A stretch of DNA of 17,107 bases from Gemmatimonadota bacterium. GTDB taxonomy: Bacteria; Gemmatimonadota; Gemmatimonadetes; Gemmatimonadales; GWC2-71-9. This document shows positions 1 to 7,814 of the stretch, one piece after another (within the stretch, counting starts at the first letter, position 1; each line of letters starts with the position of its first letter). The notes under the pieces are model-generated. The model saw only the letters and a list, made by a program, of their open reading frames with translations, was not told where the DNA came from and did no database searches. A program made the position numbers and the translations under genes. Location of the stretch: positions 1-17,107 of the forward strand of contig JAGGAG010000038.1 in NCBI GenBank assembly GCA_017889745.1, given 5' to 3'.

Positions 1-2
1 AT

Positions 3-518
3 CGCGTGGAGCGGGAGACGGCGCTGCGGCGCGGGCTGGCGCGCATCCGCGACCGATACGATTTCATCATCATCGACTGCCCGCCGTCACTCGGGCTGCT
101 GACACTCAACGTGCTCACCGCCGCTGACGGTGTGGTGATTCCCATCCAGTGCGAGTACTACGCGCTCGAGGGCATCTCGCAGTTGCTCAACACGGTGCGA
201 CTGGTGCAGCAGAACTTCAATCCGGCGCTCGCGCTCGACGGCGTGCTGCTCACGATGTACGACGCGCGGCTGAATCTCTGCCGCCAGGTATCGGAAGACG
301 CCAAGGAATATTTCGCGGCGCAGGTGTTCCGCACGGCGATCCCGCGCAACGTGCGCCTGGCGGAAGCACCGAGCTTCGGCAAGCCGATCCTGCTGTACGA
401 CGTGCAGTCGGTGGGCGCCAAGAGCTATCTCGCCGTGGCGCAGGAACTGATCAAGCGCGCGGCGCGCGCGCCGGGAGAGTCCGAGGCGGAGGCCGCAGTT
501 CCCGAGGCCCAGGCATGA
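3..518 (+). CDS. parA: ParA chromosome-partitioning ATPase, C-terminal part (5' end cut by window edge)
   Basis: This is the C-terminal 171 or so residues of a ParA/Soj-type deviant-Walker ATPase, which binds DNA non-specifically and works with ParB-parS complexes to segregate the origin region. The reading frame is open to the left edge, so the P-loop half is missing from the window. Visible family features are the Walker B-type strand FIIIDCPPSLG followed by LNVLTAADGVVIPIQCEYYALEGISQL, and a later conserved block with the TAIPRNVRLAEAPSFGKPI pattern. The GTG at position 6 lies mid-domain and is not a real start. The stop codon overlaps the parB start as ATGA, the usual parAB coupling. The short Ala/Glu-rich tail is not conserved in the family as far as I know. 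The assignment is secure and the upstream part cannot be judged. Confidence 0.96.
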   Translation, partial: RVERETALRRGLARIRDRYDFIIIDCPPSLGLLTLNVLTAADGVVIPIQCEYYALEGISQLLNTVRLVQQNFNPALALDGVLLTMYDARLNLCRQVSEDAKEYFAAQVFRTAIPRNVRLAEAPSFGKPILLYDVQSVGAKSYLAVAQELIKRAARAPGESEAEAAVPEAQA

Positions 519-1399
519 GCGACGCGAAGCGACTGGGTCGGGGACTCGAGGCGCTCCTCGGTCCGGTGTCACGGGAGCAGGCACAGGCGTCGGGGGCGCT
601 GCGTGAGCTTCCGGTGGGCGCGATCCGGCCCAATCCGTTCCAGCCACGCACGCATTTCGATCCCGCGGAACTCACCGACCTCACCCGCTCCATCGAGTCA
701 TCCGGGCTGCTCCAGCCGATCGTGGTGCGTTCCGCCGGCCCCGGCGTGTACGAGCTGATCGCGGGTGAACGCCGCTGGCGCGCGGTGCAGCAGCTGGGCT
801 GGGCCAGCGTTCCTTCCGTGGTGAAGGAAGCAGATGACCGCACGCTGCTCACCCTCGCGCTGGTCGAGAACCTGCAGCGTGACGATCTCTCGCCGATTGA
901 TGAAGCCGTCGGCTACCAGCGGCTGCTGGATGAGTTCGCCGTGCCGCTGCAGGAGCTGGCGCGCATGGTCGGGCGGGACCGCTCGACGGTGGCCAACACG
1001 CTTCGGCTGCTCAAGTTACCCGAATCGGTGCGCGTGCTGGTGCACGAGAAAAAGCTGAGCGAGGGACACGCGCGCGCGCTGCTCGCGCTGGAGAACCGGG
1101 TGGCGATCGAGCGGCTGGCCACCGAAACGGTGGCCGGCGGGTGGTCGGTGCGGGAGCTCGAGGCGCGCGTGCGCGGCGACCGTCCGCCGGCCCGCCGCGC
1201 GCGCGCGTCGGGCGCTGAGGCACGCAACCCGACCGCGGACGTGCGCCGCGTGGAAGAGGCGCTTCGCCAGCGCCTGGGCACCGATGTGCGGGTAACCGCC
1301 AAACGCCGGGGGCGCGGGCTCGTGACGCTCAGCTACTACTCCAACGACGACCTGGCACGGCTGCTCGAGATCATCCTGGGCACACCCTTCTCAGGATGA
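515..1399 (+). CDS. parB: ParB chromosome-partitioning CTPase clamp protein
   Basis: This is a 294-residue ParB/Spo0J family protein, which binds parS sites, hydrolyses CTP and spreads as a DNA clamp around the origin. From the N-terminus I see the typical opening KRLGRGLEALLG, a box I-type segment NPFQPR (40-45), the CTP-binding box II motif GERRWRA (84-90), the ENLQRDDLSPIDEA segment (about 116-129), and a helix-turn-helix around VGRDRSTVANTLRLLKLP. The C-terminal 60 residues resemble the ParB dimerisation domain. ATG at 515 overlaps the parA stop. The same frame stays open far upstream inside parA, but that part reads as low-complexity shadow protein and is excluded. No parS palindrome was found in the window. 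Length and motifs are normal for a chromosomal ParB. Confidence 0.97.
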   Translation: MSDAKRLGRGLEALLGPVSREQAQASGALRELPVGAIRPNPFQPRTHFDPAELTDLTRSIESSGLLQPIVVRSAGPGVYELIAGERRWRAVQQLGWASVPSVVKEADDRTLLTLALVENLQRDDLSPIDEAVGYQRLLDEFAVPLQELARMVGRDRSTVANTLRLLKLPESVRVLVHEKKLSEGHARALLALENRVAIERLATETVAGGWSVRELEARVRGDRPPARRARASGAEARNPTADVRRVEEALRQRLGTDVRVTAKRRGRGLVTLSYYSNDDLARLLEIILGTPFSG

Positions 1400-2199
1400 C
1401 AGGCGCCAGCCGCACCCGCGAGACCCGGCGCGTCACTATCCTCGTCCAGCCGGACGGGGCGCTGCAGGCGCATACCATCCGGCTCCCCCTGTGGGGCCTG
1501 CGACTCGCGCTGGGGGCGGTAACGGCGGCCGTCGGGTTGCTGGTGTTCGTGGCGCTGAGCTACGCGCCGCTGGTGCGCGCCGCGGCCCGGGTGCCGTTGC
1601 TCGAGCGGAAAGTGGCGCGACTCGAGCAGGACAACGCGCGCATCCGCGAGCTCGCGGCGGCGCTCGACAGCGTGGAGCGGCGCTACGAACAGGTGCGGGG
1701 CATGATCGGCGGCGACGTCATGCCGAAGCTCACCCGCGCGTCCTCCACGCTGCCCCTTGCGCCACCGGTGCGGGCGAACACCCCGTTCTCGCGGCGCTTT
1801 CCCTCGGGCGCCTCGGTGCCCGCGTTCTGGCCGCTCGACGATCCCAGCTACATGACGCGCGGCCGGTCGGCCGATGATCCCGACGGCCCGCACGAAGGGG
1901 TGGACATCGCCGTGGCCACGGGGAGCATCGTGCGCGCGGCCGGCGGCGGCACCGTGCTCGACGCCGGACAGGACCCGGAGTTCGGGTTGTTCGTGCTGAT
2001 CCAGCATCCCGACGAGTACCAGACGCTGTACGGCCACCTGTCCCGCATCGTGACTCGCAAGGGCGCCGCGATCGAGCCGGGAGAGGTCCTCGGCCTGGCC
2101 GGCAACACCGGCCGGTCCAGCGCGCCGCACTTGCATTTCGAGATCCGGCTCAAGGGAGCCGCCATCGATCCGCTTACGCTCGTGAAACAGGAGGGCTGA
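1396..2199 (+). CDS. Membrane-anchored M23 (LytM-type) peptidoglycan endopeptidase
   Basis: This 267-residue protein has a cytoplasmic tail of about 33 residues, one transmembrane helix (about 34-58), a short periplasmic coiled coil (about 66-101) and a C-terminal M23 metallopeptidase domain. All expected zinc and catalytic residues are present: H166 and D170 (HEGVD), H214 (YGHLS), and H245 and H247 (HLHFE). It is therefore predicted to be an active peptide cross-link hydrolase rather than a degenerate EnvC/NlpD-type activator. The ATG forms an ATGA overlap with parB, and the stop overlaps the bactofilin start. An M23 peptidase with this layout next to a bactofilin matches the known pairing of LmdC-type peptidases with BacA in stalked Alphaproteobacteria and of Csd1 with CcmA in Helicobacter. 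Localised cell-wall remodelling scaffolded by the bactofilin is the natural inference. Confidence 0.93.
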   Translation: MTGASRTRETRRVTILVQPDGALQAHTIRLPLWGLRLALGAVTAAVGLLVFVALSYAPLVRAAARVPLLERKVARLEQDNARIRELAAALDSVERRYEQVRGMIGGDVMPKLTRASSTLPLAPPVRANTPFSRRFPSGASVPAFWPLDDPSYMTRGRSADDPDGPHEGVDIAVATGSIVRAAGGGTVLDAGQDPEFGLFVLIQHPDEYQTLYGHLSRIVTRKGAAIEPGEVLGLAGNTGRSSAPHLHFEIRLKGAAIDPLTLVKQEG

Positions 2200-2597
2200 T
2201 GTCGATCTTTGCCGGAAACAAGGAAGGCACGGGCGAGAGCCCGCGCCGGCGTGCCAGTGACCTGATGCCGCTCTCGATCGTGGCGCACGACCTCACGGTG
2301 ACGGGTGATCTCGAGGCCGAGGGCGTCGTGAAGGTGGAAGGCAGGGTGAAGGGCACCATCCGCGCAGGGAGCCAGATCCTGGTCGCGCCCGGGTCGTTCG
2401 TGGAAGGCGACCTGCACACCAAGGAGTGCGTCATCGGGGGCCAGGTCAAGGGCATCATTCACGCCTCGGAGCGCGTCGAGCTCCAGGCGACGGCAGTGAT
2501 CGAAGGCGACATCATGACCCAGCGCATCGCGATCCTCGAGGGAGCGCGGGTGTCGGGCGAAGTGCGCATGGACGGGGAGACCGGCAGCTCGACGTGA
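2199..2597 (+). CDS. Bactofilin (DUF583) cytoskeletal scaffold protein
   Basis: This 132-residue protein is a bactofilin. It has a short disordered N-terminus with a basic stretch (PRRRAS), then a right-handed beta-helix of repeated short strands (roughly residues 27-125) such as TVTGDLEAEGVVKVEGRVKGT and further turns of the form V-x-G-x-V-K-G-x-I and V-x-G-D-I. Bactofilins polymerise without nucleotide and recruit cell-wall enzymes or, in Myxococcus, the ParABS machinery. The ATG shares one base with the peptidase stop (TGATG), so the two proteins are probably made in fixed proportion. The stop overlaps the following GTG start as GTGA. Length and repeat pattern are typical. I do not assign bacA or ccmA because the orthologous subgroup cannot be decided by eye. 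Confidence 0.95.
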   Translation: MSIFAGNKEGTGESPRRRASDLMPLSIVAHDLTVTGDLEAEGVVKVEGRVKGTIRAGSQILVAPGSFVEGDLHTKECVIGGQVKGIIHASERVELQATAVIEGDIMTQRIAILEGARVSGEVRMDGETGSST

Positions 2598-3607
2598 GGC
2601 CCGCTCGTCTGCTTCTCGGCCTGCTGGCGCTTGGGGCATGCACGCGGGCACCCGCGGTTCCCGAGGGCCTGCGCGTCGGCCTGATCACCCCTGGATCGGT
2701 GACCGACGCGGCGTGGAACTCGGGTGCGTATCACGGCCTCGAGGAGATTCACGAATCACTCGGCGTGCCGGTGAGCCACGTGGAGGCGCGCACGCCTGCC
2801 GCGCAGGAGGAGGCGCTGCGGGCCTATGCCGCACAGGGCTACGGGCTCGTCTTCGCGCACGGATACGAGTTTCAGGACGCCGCCGAGCGAGTGAGCGCAG
2901 AGTATCCCCGCACGATCTTCATCGTGACCTCGGGCGCGCGCACGAATCACCGGGTGGCGCCGCTGATCTTCAGGCTGGAGGAGGCGAGCTACCTGGCCGG
3001 GATGGTGGCGGGCCGCCTCACCAGGTCGAACGTCATCGGGTTCGTCGGCGGCGTGGAGCTGCCACCGGTCAAGGCGGCGTACGAGGGCTGGGTTAACGGG
3101 GCCACGGCCGTGAACCCGAACGTCCAGAGCCGCTCCACCTACCTCAACAACTGGGATGACGCCGCGCTCGGGCGTGAGGCGGCGCTGGCCCTCATCAGGG
3201 TCAAGGTGGACGTGTTCCATCACAACGCTGATGCCGCGGCACTCGGCGTGTTCCAGGCGGCCAAGGAAACGCCGGGGGTGCTGGTGTTCGGCGCCAATGC
3301 CGACCAGTCGGCCCTTGCCCCCGCCATCGTGCCCGGCTCGGCGATGATCGACCTGCCGCGGGCGTTCCTGGCGATCGCGCGCGAGGTCCAGAAGGGGCAT
3401 TTCATGCCCCGGGTAATCGTCTTCGGCCTGGAGGGCGGCGTGGTGCGCTACGAGCCCAACCCGGCATTCACCGGCACGCTGCCGACCGACCTCGGGCCGC
3501 GGCTGCAGGCAGCACGCGACTCGATCATCGCGGGCACGCTGCGTCCGACGGCGCGGCCGAGGCATAGGCAGGCTGGTGCCGCGCCCCGGGCGGGAGCGCA
3601 GGGCTGA
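2594..3607 (+). CDS. BMP/PnrA-family nucleoside-binding lipoprotein of an ABC transporter
   Basis: This 337-residue lipoprotein is the solute-binding component of a nucleoside-type ABC importer. GTG at 2594 is chosen as start because it gives a proper lipoprotein signal ending in the lipobox LGAC (Cys16) and overlaps the bactofilin stop as GTGA. The open frame extends further upstream but only as a shadow of the bactofilin gene. BMP/PnrA-family patterns follow: VGLITPGSVTDAAWN near the mature N-terminus, GFVGGVELPPVKAAYEGWVNGA in the middle, and DVFHHNADAAALGVFQAA, the segment that lines the ligand pocket in this family. Known members (PnrA/TmpC, BmpA, RnsB) bind purine or pyrimidine nucleosides. 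The downstream ATPase and two permeases complete the transporter. The exact ligand cannot be read from sequence. Confidence 0.92.
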   Translation: MRPARLLLGLLALGACTRAPAVPEGLRVGLITPGSVTDAAWNSGAYHGLEEIHESLGVPVSHVEARTPAAQEEALRAYAAQGYGLVFAHGYEFQDAAERVSAEYPRTIFIVTSGARTNHRVAPLIFRLEEASYLAGMVAGRLTRSNVIGFVGGVELPPVKAAYEGWVNGATAVNPNVQSRSTYLNNWDDAALGREAALALIRVKVDVFHHNADAAALGVFQAAKETPGVLVFGANADQSALAPAIVPGSAMIDLPRAFLAIAREVQKGHFMPRVIVFGLEGGVVRYEPNPAFTGTLPTDLGPRLQAARDSIIAGTLRPTARPRHRQAGAAPRAGAQG

Positions 3608-3608
3608 G

Positions 3609-4391
3609 ATGAGCCGATCCGTGGCGCTCACCGACGTGGTGGCGTACCTGGACGGGTACCTGCGTGTGCGCGAGGTGCCCGACTACGACGGCGCCGTCAA
3701 CGGACTGCAGGTGGAGAACAGCGGCACGATCGACCGCATCGTGGCGGCGGTGGACGCGTCGCAGGCCACGATCGACGGCGTGGCTGCGCTCGGTGGTTCC
3801 CCCCTCCTGCTGGTGCATCACGGGCTGTTCTTCGACGGCAACCTGCCGGTGACCGGCCGCCGGTACCGCCGGCTGCGCGCGCTGCTCTCCCACGACGTCG
3901 CCGTCTACTCGTCGCACCTGCCGCTCGATGCGCACGCCGAGGTGGGGAACAACTCGGTGCTGGCACGGCTGCTCGGCCTGGAGTTGCAGGGAGCATTCGG
4001 CAGCTACCGGGGGAACCCGATCGGCGTGTGGGGCACGCTTCCCCAGGGCATGCCGTCGCGGGATGCGCTCGTGGCCCGCCTGCAATCAGTGCTGGGCCTC
4101 GCGAACGCACCGCGCCTCATTCCCGGCGGGCCGGAGCGGGTGCTGCGGGTAGGCATCGTGACGGGCGGCGCCGGCACCCTGGTAAGGGAGGCGCGCGATG
4201 CCGGGCTGGACACCTTCATCACCGGCGAGGGCCCGCATCACACCTACTTCGACGCGATGGAATTCGGCGTGAACGTGATTCACGCCGGACACTACGCCAC
4301 CGAGACGGTGGGGGTGCGCGCGCTGGCCGAGCACCTCGGCACCAAGTTCGCGCTGCCGCACAGCTTCCACGACCATCCCACGGGCATGTGA
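3609..4391 (+). CDS. NIF3-like dinuclear metal-centre protein (YbgI/YqfO family)
   Basis: This 260-residue protein belongs to the NIF3/YbgI family, whose members hold a two-metal site and are often labelled GTP cyclohydrolase 1 type 2; the true reaction is unsettled in most species. Metal-ligand motifs are all visible: HHG (70-72), H103 and D107 in SSHLPLDAH, and H228 and E232 in HAGHYATE. ATG at 3609 is preferred over an in-frame start at 3576 because it follows the lipoprotein stop by one base (TGAGATG) and begins at the conserved first helix. At about 260 residues it is the short form without the PII-like insert of YqfO. It sits between the binding protein and the ATPase of the nucleoside importer and ends in a GTGA overlap, so a role linked to the imported nucleosides or nucleotides is possible but only an inference. 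Confidence 0.9.
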   Translation: MSRSVALTDVVAYLDGYLRVREVPDYDGAVNGLQVENSGTIDRIVAAVDASQATIDGVAALGGSPLLLVHHGLFFDGNLPVTGRRYRRLRALLSHDVAVYSSHLPLDAHAEVGNNSVLARLLGLELQGAFGSYRGNPIGVWGTLPQGMPSRDALVARLQSVLGLANAPRLIPGGPERVLRVGIVTGGAGTLVREARDAGLDTFITGEGPHHTYFDAMEFGVNVIHAGHYATETVGVRALAEHLGTKFALPHSFHDHPTGM

Positions 4392-5857
4392 CCGGGGCGC
4401 CGATCCTCCAGCTCCGCGACATCCACAAGCGATTCGGCACGGTGCAGGCGCTCACGGGTGCGGGTCTCATCGCGCGCGCTGGTGAAGTGCACGCGCTGCT
4501 GGGTGAGAATGGCGCCGGCAAGTCGACGCTGATGCACGTGGCCAGCGGGATGGTGGCGCCGGACACGGGGGAGATCCTGATCGACGGCGCGCCGCGACGC
4601 CTGCGGTCGCCACGCGACGCGCGCGCGGCCGGGATCGGGATGGTGCACCAGCACTTCACGTCGATTCCGGCGCTTACGGTGGCGGAGAACATCGCCCTCT
4701 TCGCCGGCTGGGCGGTGCGTCCGCGGGAACTCGCGGTGCGGGTGACAGCGCTGGCGGAGCGGCTCAACCTTCCACTCGACCCCGTTGCGCGGGCCGGCAC
4801 GCTGCCAGTGGCGCTGCTGCAGCGGCTCGAGATCGTGAAGGCGCTCGCAGCCGACGCGCGGGTGCTGCTGCTCGACGAGCCTACCGGCGTGCTGGCGCCG
4901 GCCGAGGCGGATGAGCTGCTGGCGCGCGCGCGCGCGTTCGCGCAGTCGGGCGGGGCGGTGGTGCTCATCACCCACAAGCTGGACGAGGCGCTGCGGGGAG
5001 CCGATCGCGTCACGGTGCTGCGGCGCGGCCGGGTCGTCCTGGAGCAAGCGGTCGTGGGTCTCGGGTCGCGGGAGCTGACTCAGGCGATGCTCGGCGATGC
5101 GACGCTGGTCGACGAGCCGGCGCCTGCGGCGCATGCGTCCGACGATGCACCGCGCCGGGTGCACGTGGCGGGGCTCGAGGTGGCGCGGGAGTCCGGGCTC
5201 GGGATGGCGGTGAGGCAGGTATCGCTCGGGATCCGTGCCGGTGAGATCGTCGCGGTGGCAGGGATCGAGGGCAGCGGCCAGCGGGAGCTTCTCCGTGCCA
5301 TCGCGGGGGTGCTGCCGGTGTTCCGGGGAACACGCGAGGTGACACAGCCGCTCGCGTTCGTGCCGGAGGACAGAACCACGGAAGGCCTGATCCCGGAGCT
5401 CTCAGTGACGGAAAACGTGGTGCTCGGGCTCGGCCGGCCGGCGAGCTGGGTGAAGCGGGGACGCCTCGACTGGAAGGCGGCGCGCCAGCGCACCGCGGAG
5501 ATGCTCTCGGAGTTCGAGGTTCGCTCGGCGGGGCCGGAAGCACCGGCGGCGAGCCTGAGCGGGGGCAACCAGCAGAAGCTCATCATCGCGCGCGCGCTGG
5601 AACGGGCACCTGCGGTGATCGTGGCGGAGAACCCGACCCGGGGTCTCGACGTACAGGCAACGCGCGCGGTGCACGACCGGCTGCGGGATGCGGCGGGGCG
5701 CGGGGTGGCGGTGCTGCTCTATTCGAGCGACCTCGACGAGGTGATGATGCTGGGCCAGCGCATCGCGGTGATGGCGCGCGGAACCCTGAGCGAGGCGCCC
5801 GCGCATGCATCGCGCGCCGAGATCGGGGCGCTGATGCTCGCCGGGCGGGCAGGATGA
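4388..5857 (+). CDS. ABC transporter ATPase with two nucleotide-binding domains (nucleoside importer, YufO/RbsA type)
   Basis: This 489-residue protein has two fused ABC domains energising the nucleoside importer. GTG at 4388 overlaps the NIF3-like stop; the longer open frame upstream is shadow. Domain 1 has Walker A GENGAGKST (39-47), Q-loop Q88, Walker B LLLDEPT (160-166) and H-loop H196, but the signature is LPVALLQ (139-145) instead of the LSVGxQQ usual in this family. Domain 2 has a good signature, SLSGGNQQK (389-397), but the degenerate Walker A GIEGSGQREL and a Walker B reading VAENPT (412-417), with no catalytic Glu in the DE position. The domain 2 changes are largely family-typical; the domain 1 signature loss is not. 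In the closed dimer both defects fall in the same composite site, leaving one canonical ATPase site. Confidence 0.93.
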   Translation: MTGAPILQLRDIHKRFGTVQALTGAGLIARAGEVHALLGENGAGKSTLMHVASGMVAPDTGEILIDGAPRRLRSPRDARAAGIGMVHQHFTSIPALTVAENIALFAGWAVRPRELAVRVTALAERLNLPLDPVARAGTLPVALLQRLEIVKALAADARVLLLDEPTGVLAPAEADELLARARAFAQSGGAVVLITHKLDEALRGADRVTVLRRGRVVLEQAVVGLGSRELTQAMLGDATLVDEPAPAAHASDDAPRRVHVAGLEVARESGLGMAVRQVSLGIRAGEIVAVAGIEGSGQRELLRAIAGVLPVFRGTREVTQPLAFVPEDRTTEGLIPELSVTENVVLGLGRPASWVKRGRLDWKAARQRTAEMLSEFEVRSAGPEAPAASLSGGNQQKLIIARALERAPAVIVAENPTRGLDVQATRAVHDRLRDAAGRGVAVLLYSSDLDEVMMLGQRIAVMARGTLSEAPAHASRAEIGALMLAGRAG

Positions 5858-6891
5858 AGCGACCGCGCGTGGTTCCACTGCTCCTGCCGCTCGCGTCGCT
5901 CGGCGCGGGGCTCGCCGTGCTGGCGGTGTTCTTCAGCGTTCTTGGCTACGACCCGGTGCTGGCGCTCGGTGCGATGGTGCGGGGCGCCTTCGGCAGCTGG
6001 TACGCGTTCGCGTCAGGCACGCTGGTGCGCGCGATCCCGCTGATGCTCATCGCACTCGGGTTTACGGTGGGCCTCCGGGCCGGCGTGCTCAACATCGGGG
6101 GGGAGGGCCAGTTCTACGCCGGGGCCGTCGCGGCGGCATGGATCGGCCTCAAGCTCGGCGCCTGGCCCGGGTTCGCCGCGACCACTGCAGTGCTGGCCGT
6201 GGCGGTCGTCGCGGGAGCCTGCTGGGTGGCGGTGCCGGCCTGGCTGCGGCTCCGCTTCGGGGTGCTCGAGGTGATCAGCACGCTGCTGCTCAACTTCGTG
6301 GCCGAAGCGCTGGTGAGCTACATGGTGCAGGGGCCGCTGCAGGAATCGCAGCACATCTACCCGCAGAGTGACCAGCTGCCGCTCGCCGCGCGCATGCCGG
6401 TGTTTCCGGGCACGCGGCTGCACCTCGGGATCCTGCTCGCGCTCAGCTGCAGCATGATCGCGTGGTACGTGTTCCGGCGCACGATGACCGGATTCGAGCT
6501 GCGGGCCGTGGGACGCGGTCCACGCGCGGCCCGGGTAACTGGTGGATTGCGGGTGCAGCGGCTGGGTGCCATGGCGCTGCTCGTGTCGGGCGCGCTCGCC
6601 GGGCTCGCCGGCGGTACGGAGGTGAGCGGGGTGAGCTACGCGCTCTACCCCAACCTGTCTCCGGGCTATGGGTTCACCGCCATCGCGGTGGCGCTGCTGG
6701 CGCGCCAGTCCCCCATGGGCATCGTGCTGAGTGCCATACTGTTCGGCGCGCTGGAGGCCGGTGCCGGCGCGATGCAACGCGATGCCGGCGTGCCGGCGGT
6801 GGCGGTGTACGTGGCGGAGGCGGTCACGATCATCGCTGTGCTGCTGGCCGATGCACTTTCCTCGCGTCGTCGTGACATGGTGACGGCATGA
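5854..6891 (+). CDS. ABC nucleoside importer permease 1 (BPD_transp_2 family, YufP-like)
   Basis: This 345-residue polytopic inner-membrane protein has about 8-10 hydrophobic helices. The diagnostic family motif NIGGEGQF (80-87) follows the helix IPLMLIALGFTVGLRAGVL, and the coupling-helix region FELRAVGRGPRAARVTGGL lies at about 214-233. This combination marks the larger permease of BMP-associated nucleoside importers such as YufP/NupP and NupB. The start forms ATGA with the ATPase stop, and the end forms another ATGA with permease 2. The N-terminal helix begins right after a short basic start (MKRPR), which supports the ATG at 5854. The gene appears intact and of normal length. Substrate specificity lies mainly with the lipoprotein and cannot be resolved here. 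Confidence 0.93.
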   Translation: MKRPRVVPLLLPLASLGAGLAVLAVFFSVLGYDPVLALGAMVRGAFGSWYAFASGTLVRAIPLMLIALGFTVGLRAGVLNIGGEGQFYAGAVAAAWIGLKLGAWPGFAATTAVLAVAVVAGACWVAVPAWLRLRFGVLEVISTLLLNFVAEALVSYMVQGPLQESQHIYPQSDQLPLAARMPVFPGTRLHLGILLALSCSMIAWYVFRRTMTGFELRAVGRGPRAARVTGGLRVQRLGAMALLVSGALAGLAGGTEVSGVSYALYPNLSPGYGFTAIAVALLARQSPMGIVLSAILFGALEAGAGAMQRDAGVPAVAVYVAEAVTIIAVLLADALSSRRRDMVTA

Positions 6892-7808
6892 TGCTCGATG
6901 CGGGCGTGGTGGACGGGTTTCTCTCGGCATCGGTGCGGGTGGCGACGCCGCTGCTGCTGGCGGCGCTGGGGGAGATGCTGGCTGAACGGGGCGGCGTCAT
7001 CAACCTCGGGGTGGAAGGGGCGATGCTCTGCGGGGCGCTCGCAGCCGCGCTGGGCGCCGCGTCGGGCGGAGCGTGGACGGGGCTCGCGGCAAGTGGCGTG
7101 GCAGGGCTTGCGCTCGCCACGATATTCGCGCTCGCGGCGATCGGGGCCAGGGCCGACCAGATCATATCGGGCACGGCGACCACACTGCTGGCGGTGGGGC
7201 TCACCGGCGCGGTGTATCAGGCGGTGTTCGGCTCGGCGGGTGCAGGGCTCTCCCTGCCGACGCTGGTACCGGTGCCGATCCCGGGACTGGCGGACGTTCC
7301 AGTGATCGGGCCGTCGTTCTTCAACCAGCCCGTCACCACGTACCTCGCGCTGGTGGCGGTGCCGCTGTGCTGGTGGTTCCTGTTTCGCACGCGAACGGGG
7401 CTCGCGCTGCGCGCCGTGGGCGAGTCGCCGGAACATGCCAGGGCGGCGGGCGTGGCCGCGCGCTGGCTCCAGTTCGCGGCGACCGTCACCGGCGGTGCCT
7501 TCGCCGGCCTGGCTGGTGGCACACTGGTGCTGGCCCAGGTGGGCACCTTCGCCGAGCGAATGACCGCGGGGCGGGGTTTCATCGCGATCGCGATCGTGGT
7601 GCTTGGACGGTGGCATCCGGTCGGTGTGCTGGGTGCCGCTCTCCTCTTTGGGGCCGCGACGGCCCTGCAGTTCGTCTTCCAGGCGATGGGACTTGCCGTG
7701 CCCTATCAGCTGTTCCTGATGCTCCCCTATGTACTGACGCTCCTGCTCCTGGCCGGCCTGGTTGGCGGAGTGAAGGCGCCGGCGGCGCTTGGCCGTGCGG
7801 CGGAGTAG
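6888..7808 (+). CDS. ABC nucleoside importer permease 2 (BPD_transp_2 family, YufQ-like)
   Basis: This 306-residue polytopic membrane protein is the second permease of the importer. It carries the hallmark NLGVEGAM (39-46) after RGGVI and the cytoplasmic coupling segment ALRAVGESPEHARAAGV. Together with permease 1 it should form the heterodimeric channel. The ATG at 6888 overlaps the stop of permease 1 (ATGATG); a second in-frame ATG follows immediately at 6891, so the first residue is uncertain by one. The six-base gap to the PnuC-type gene keeps the two in one transcription unit. Nothing suggests truncation. Confidence 0.93.
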   Translation: MMLDAGVVDGFLSASVRVATPLLLAALGEMLAERGGVINLGVEGAMLCGALAAALGAASGGAWTGLAASGVAGLALATIFALAAIGARADQIISGTATTLLAVGLTGAVYQAVFGSAGAGLSLPTLVPVPIPGLADVPVIGPSFFNQPVTTYLALVAVPLCWWFLFRTRTGLALRAVGESPEHARAAGVAARWLQFAATVTGGAFAGLAGGTLVLAQVGTFAERMTAGRGFIAIAIVVLGRWHPVGVLGAALLFGAATALQFVFQAMGLAVPYQLFLMLPYVLTLLLLAGLVGGVKAPAALGRAAE

Positions 7809-7814
7809 CGACCG

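Noticed and set aside
149..514. Upstream extension of the parB frame inside parA
   Set aside because: The extra residues resemble nothing in ParB, while the ATG at 515 gives the standard N-terminus and ATGA coupling.
2770..2790. CCACGTGG palindrome near parAB as a possible parS site
   Set aside because: Only the central eight bases are palindromic; the flanks do not match the 16-base parS consensus, and it lies in the coding sequence of the nucleoside-binding lipoprotein.
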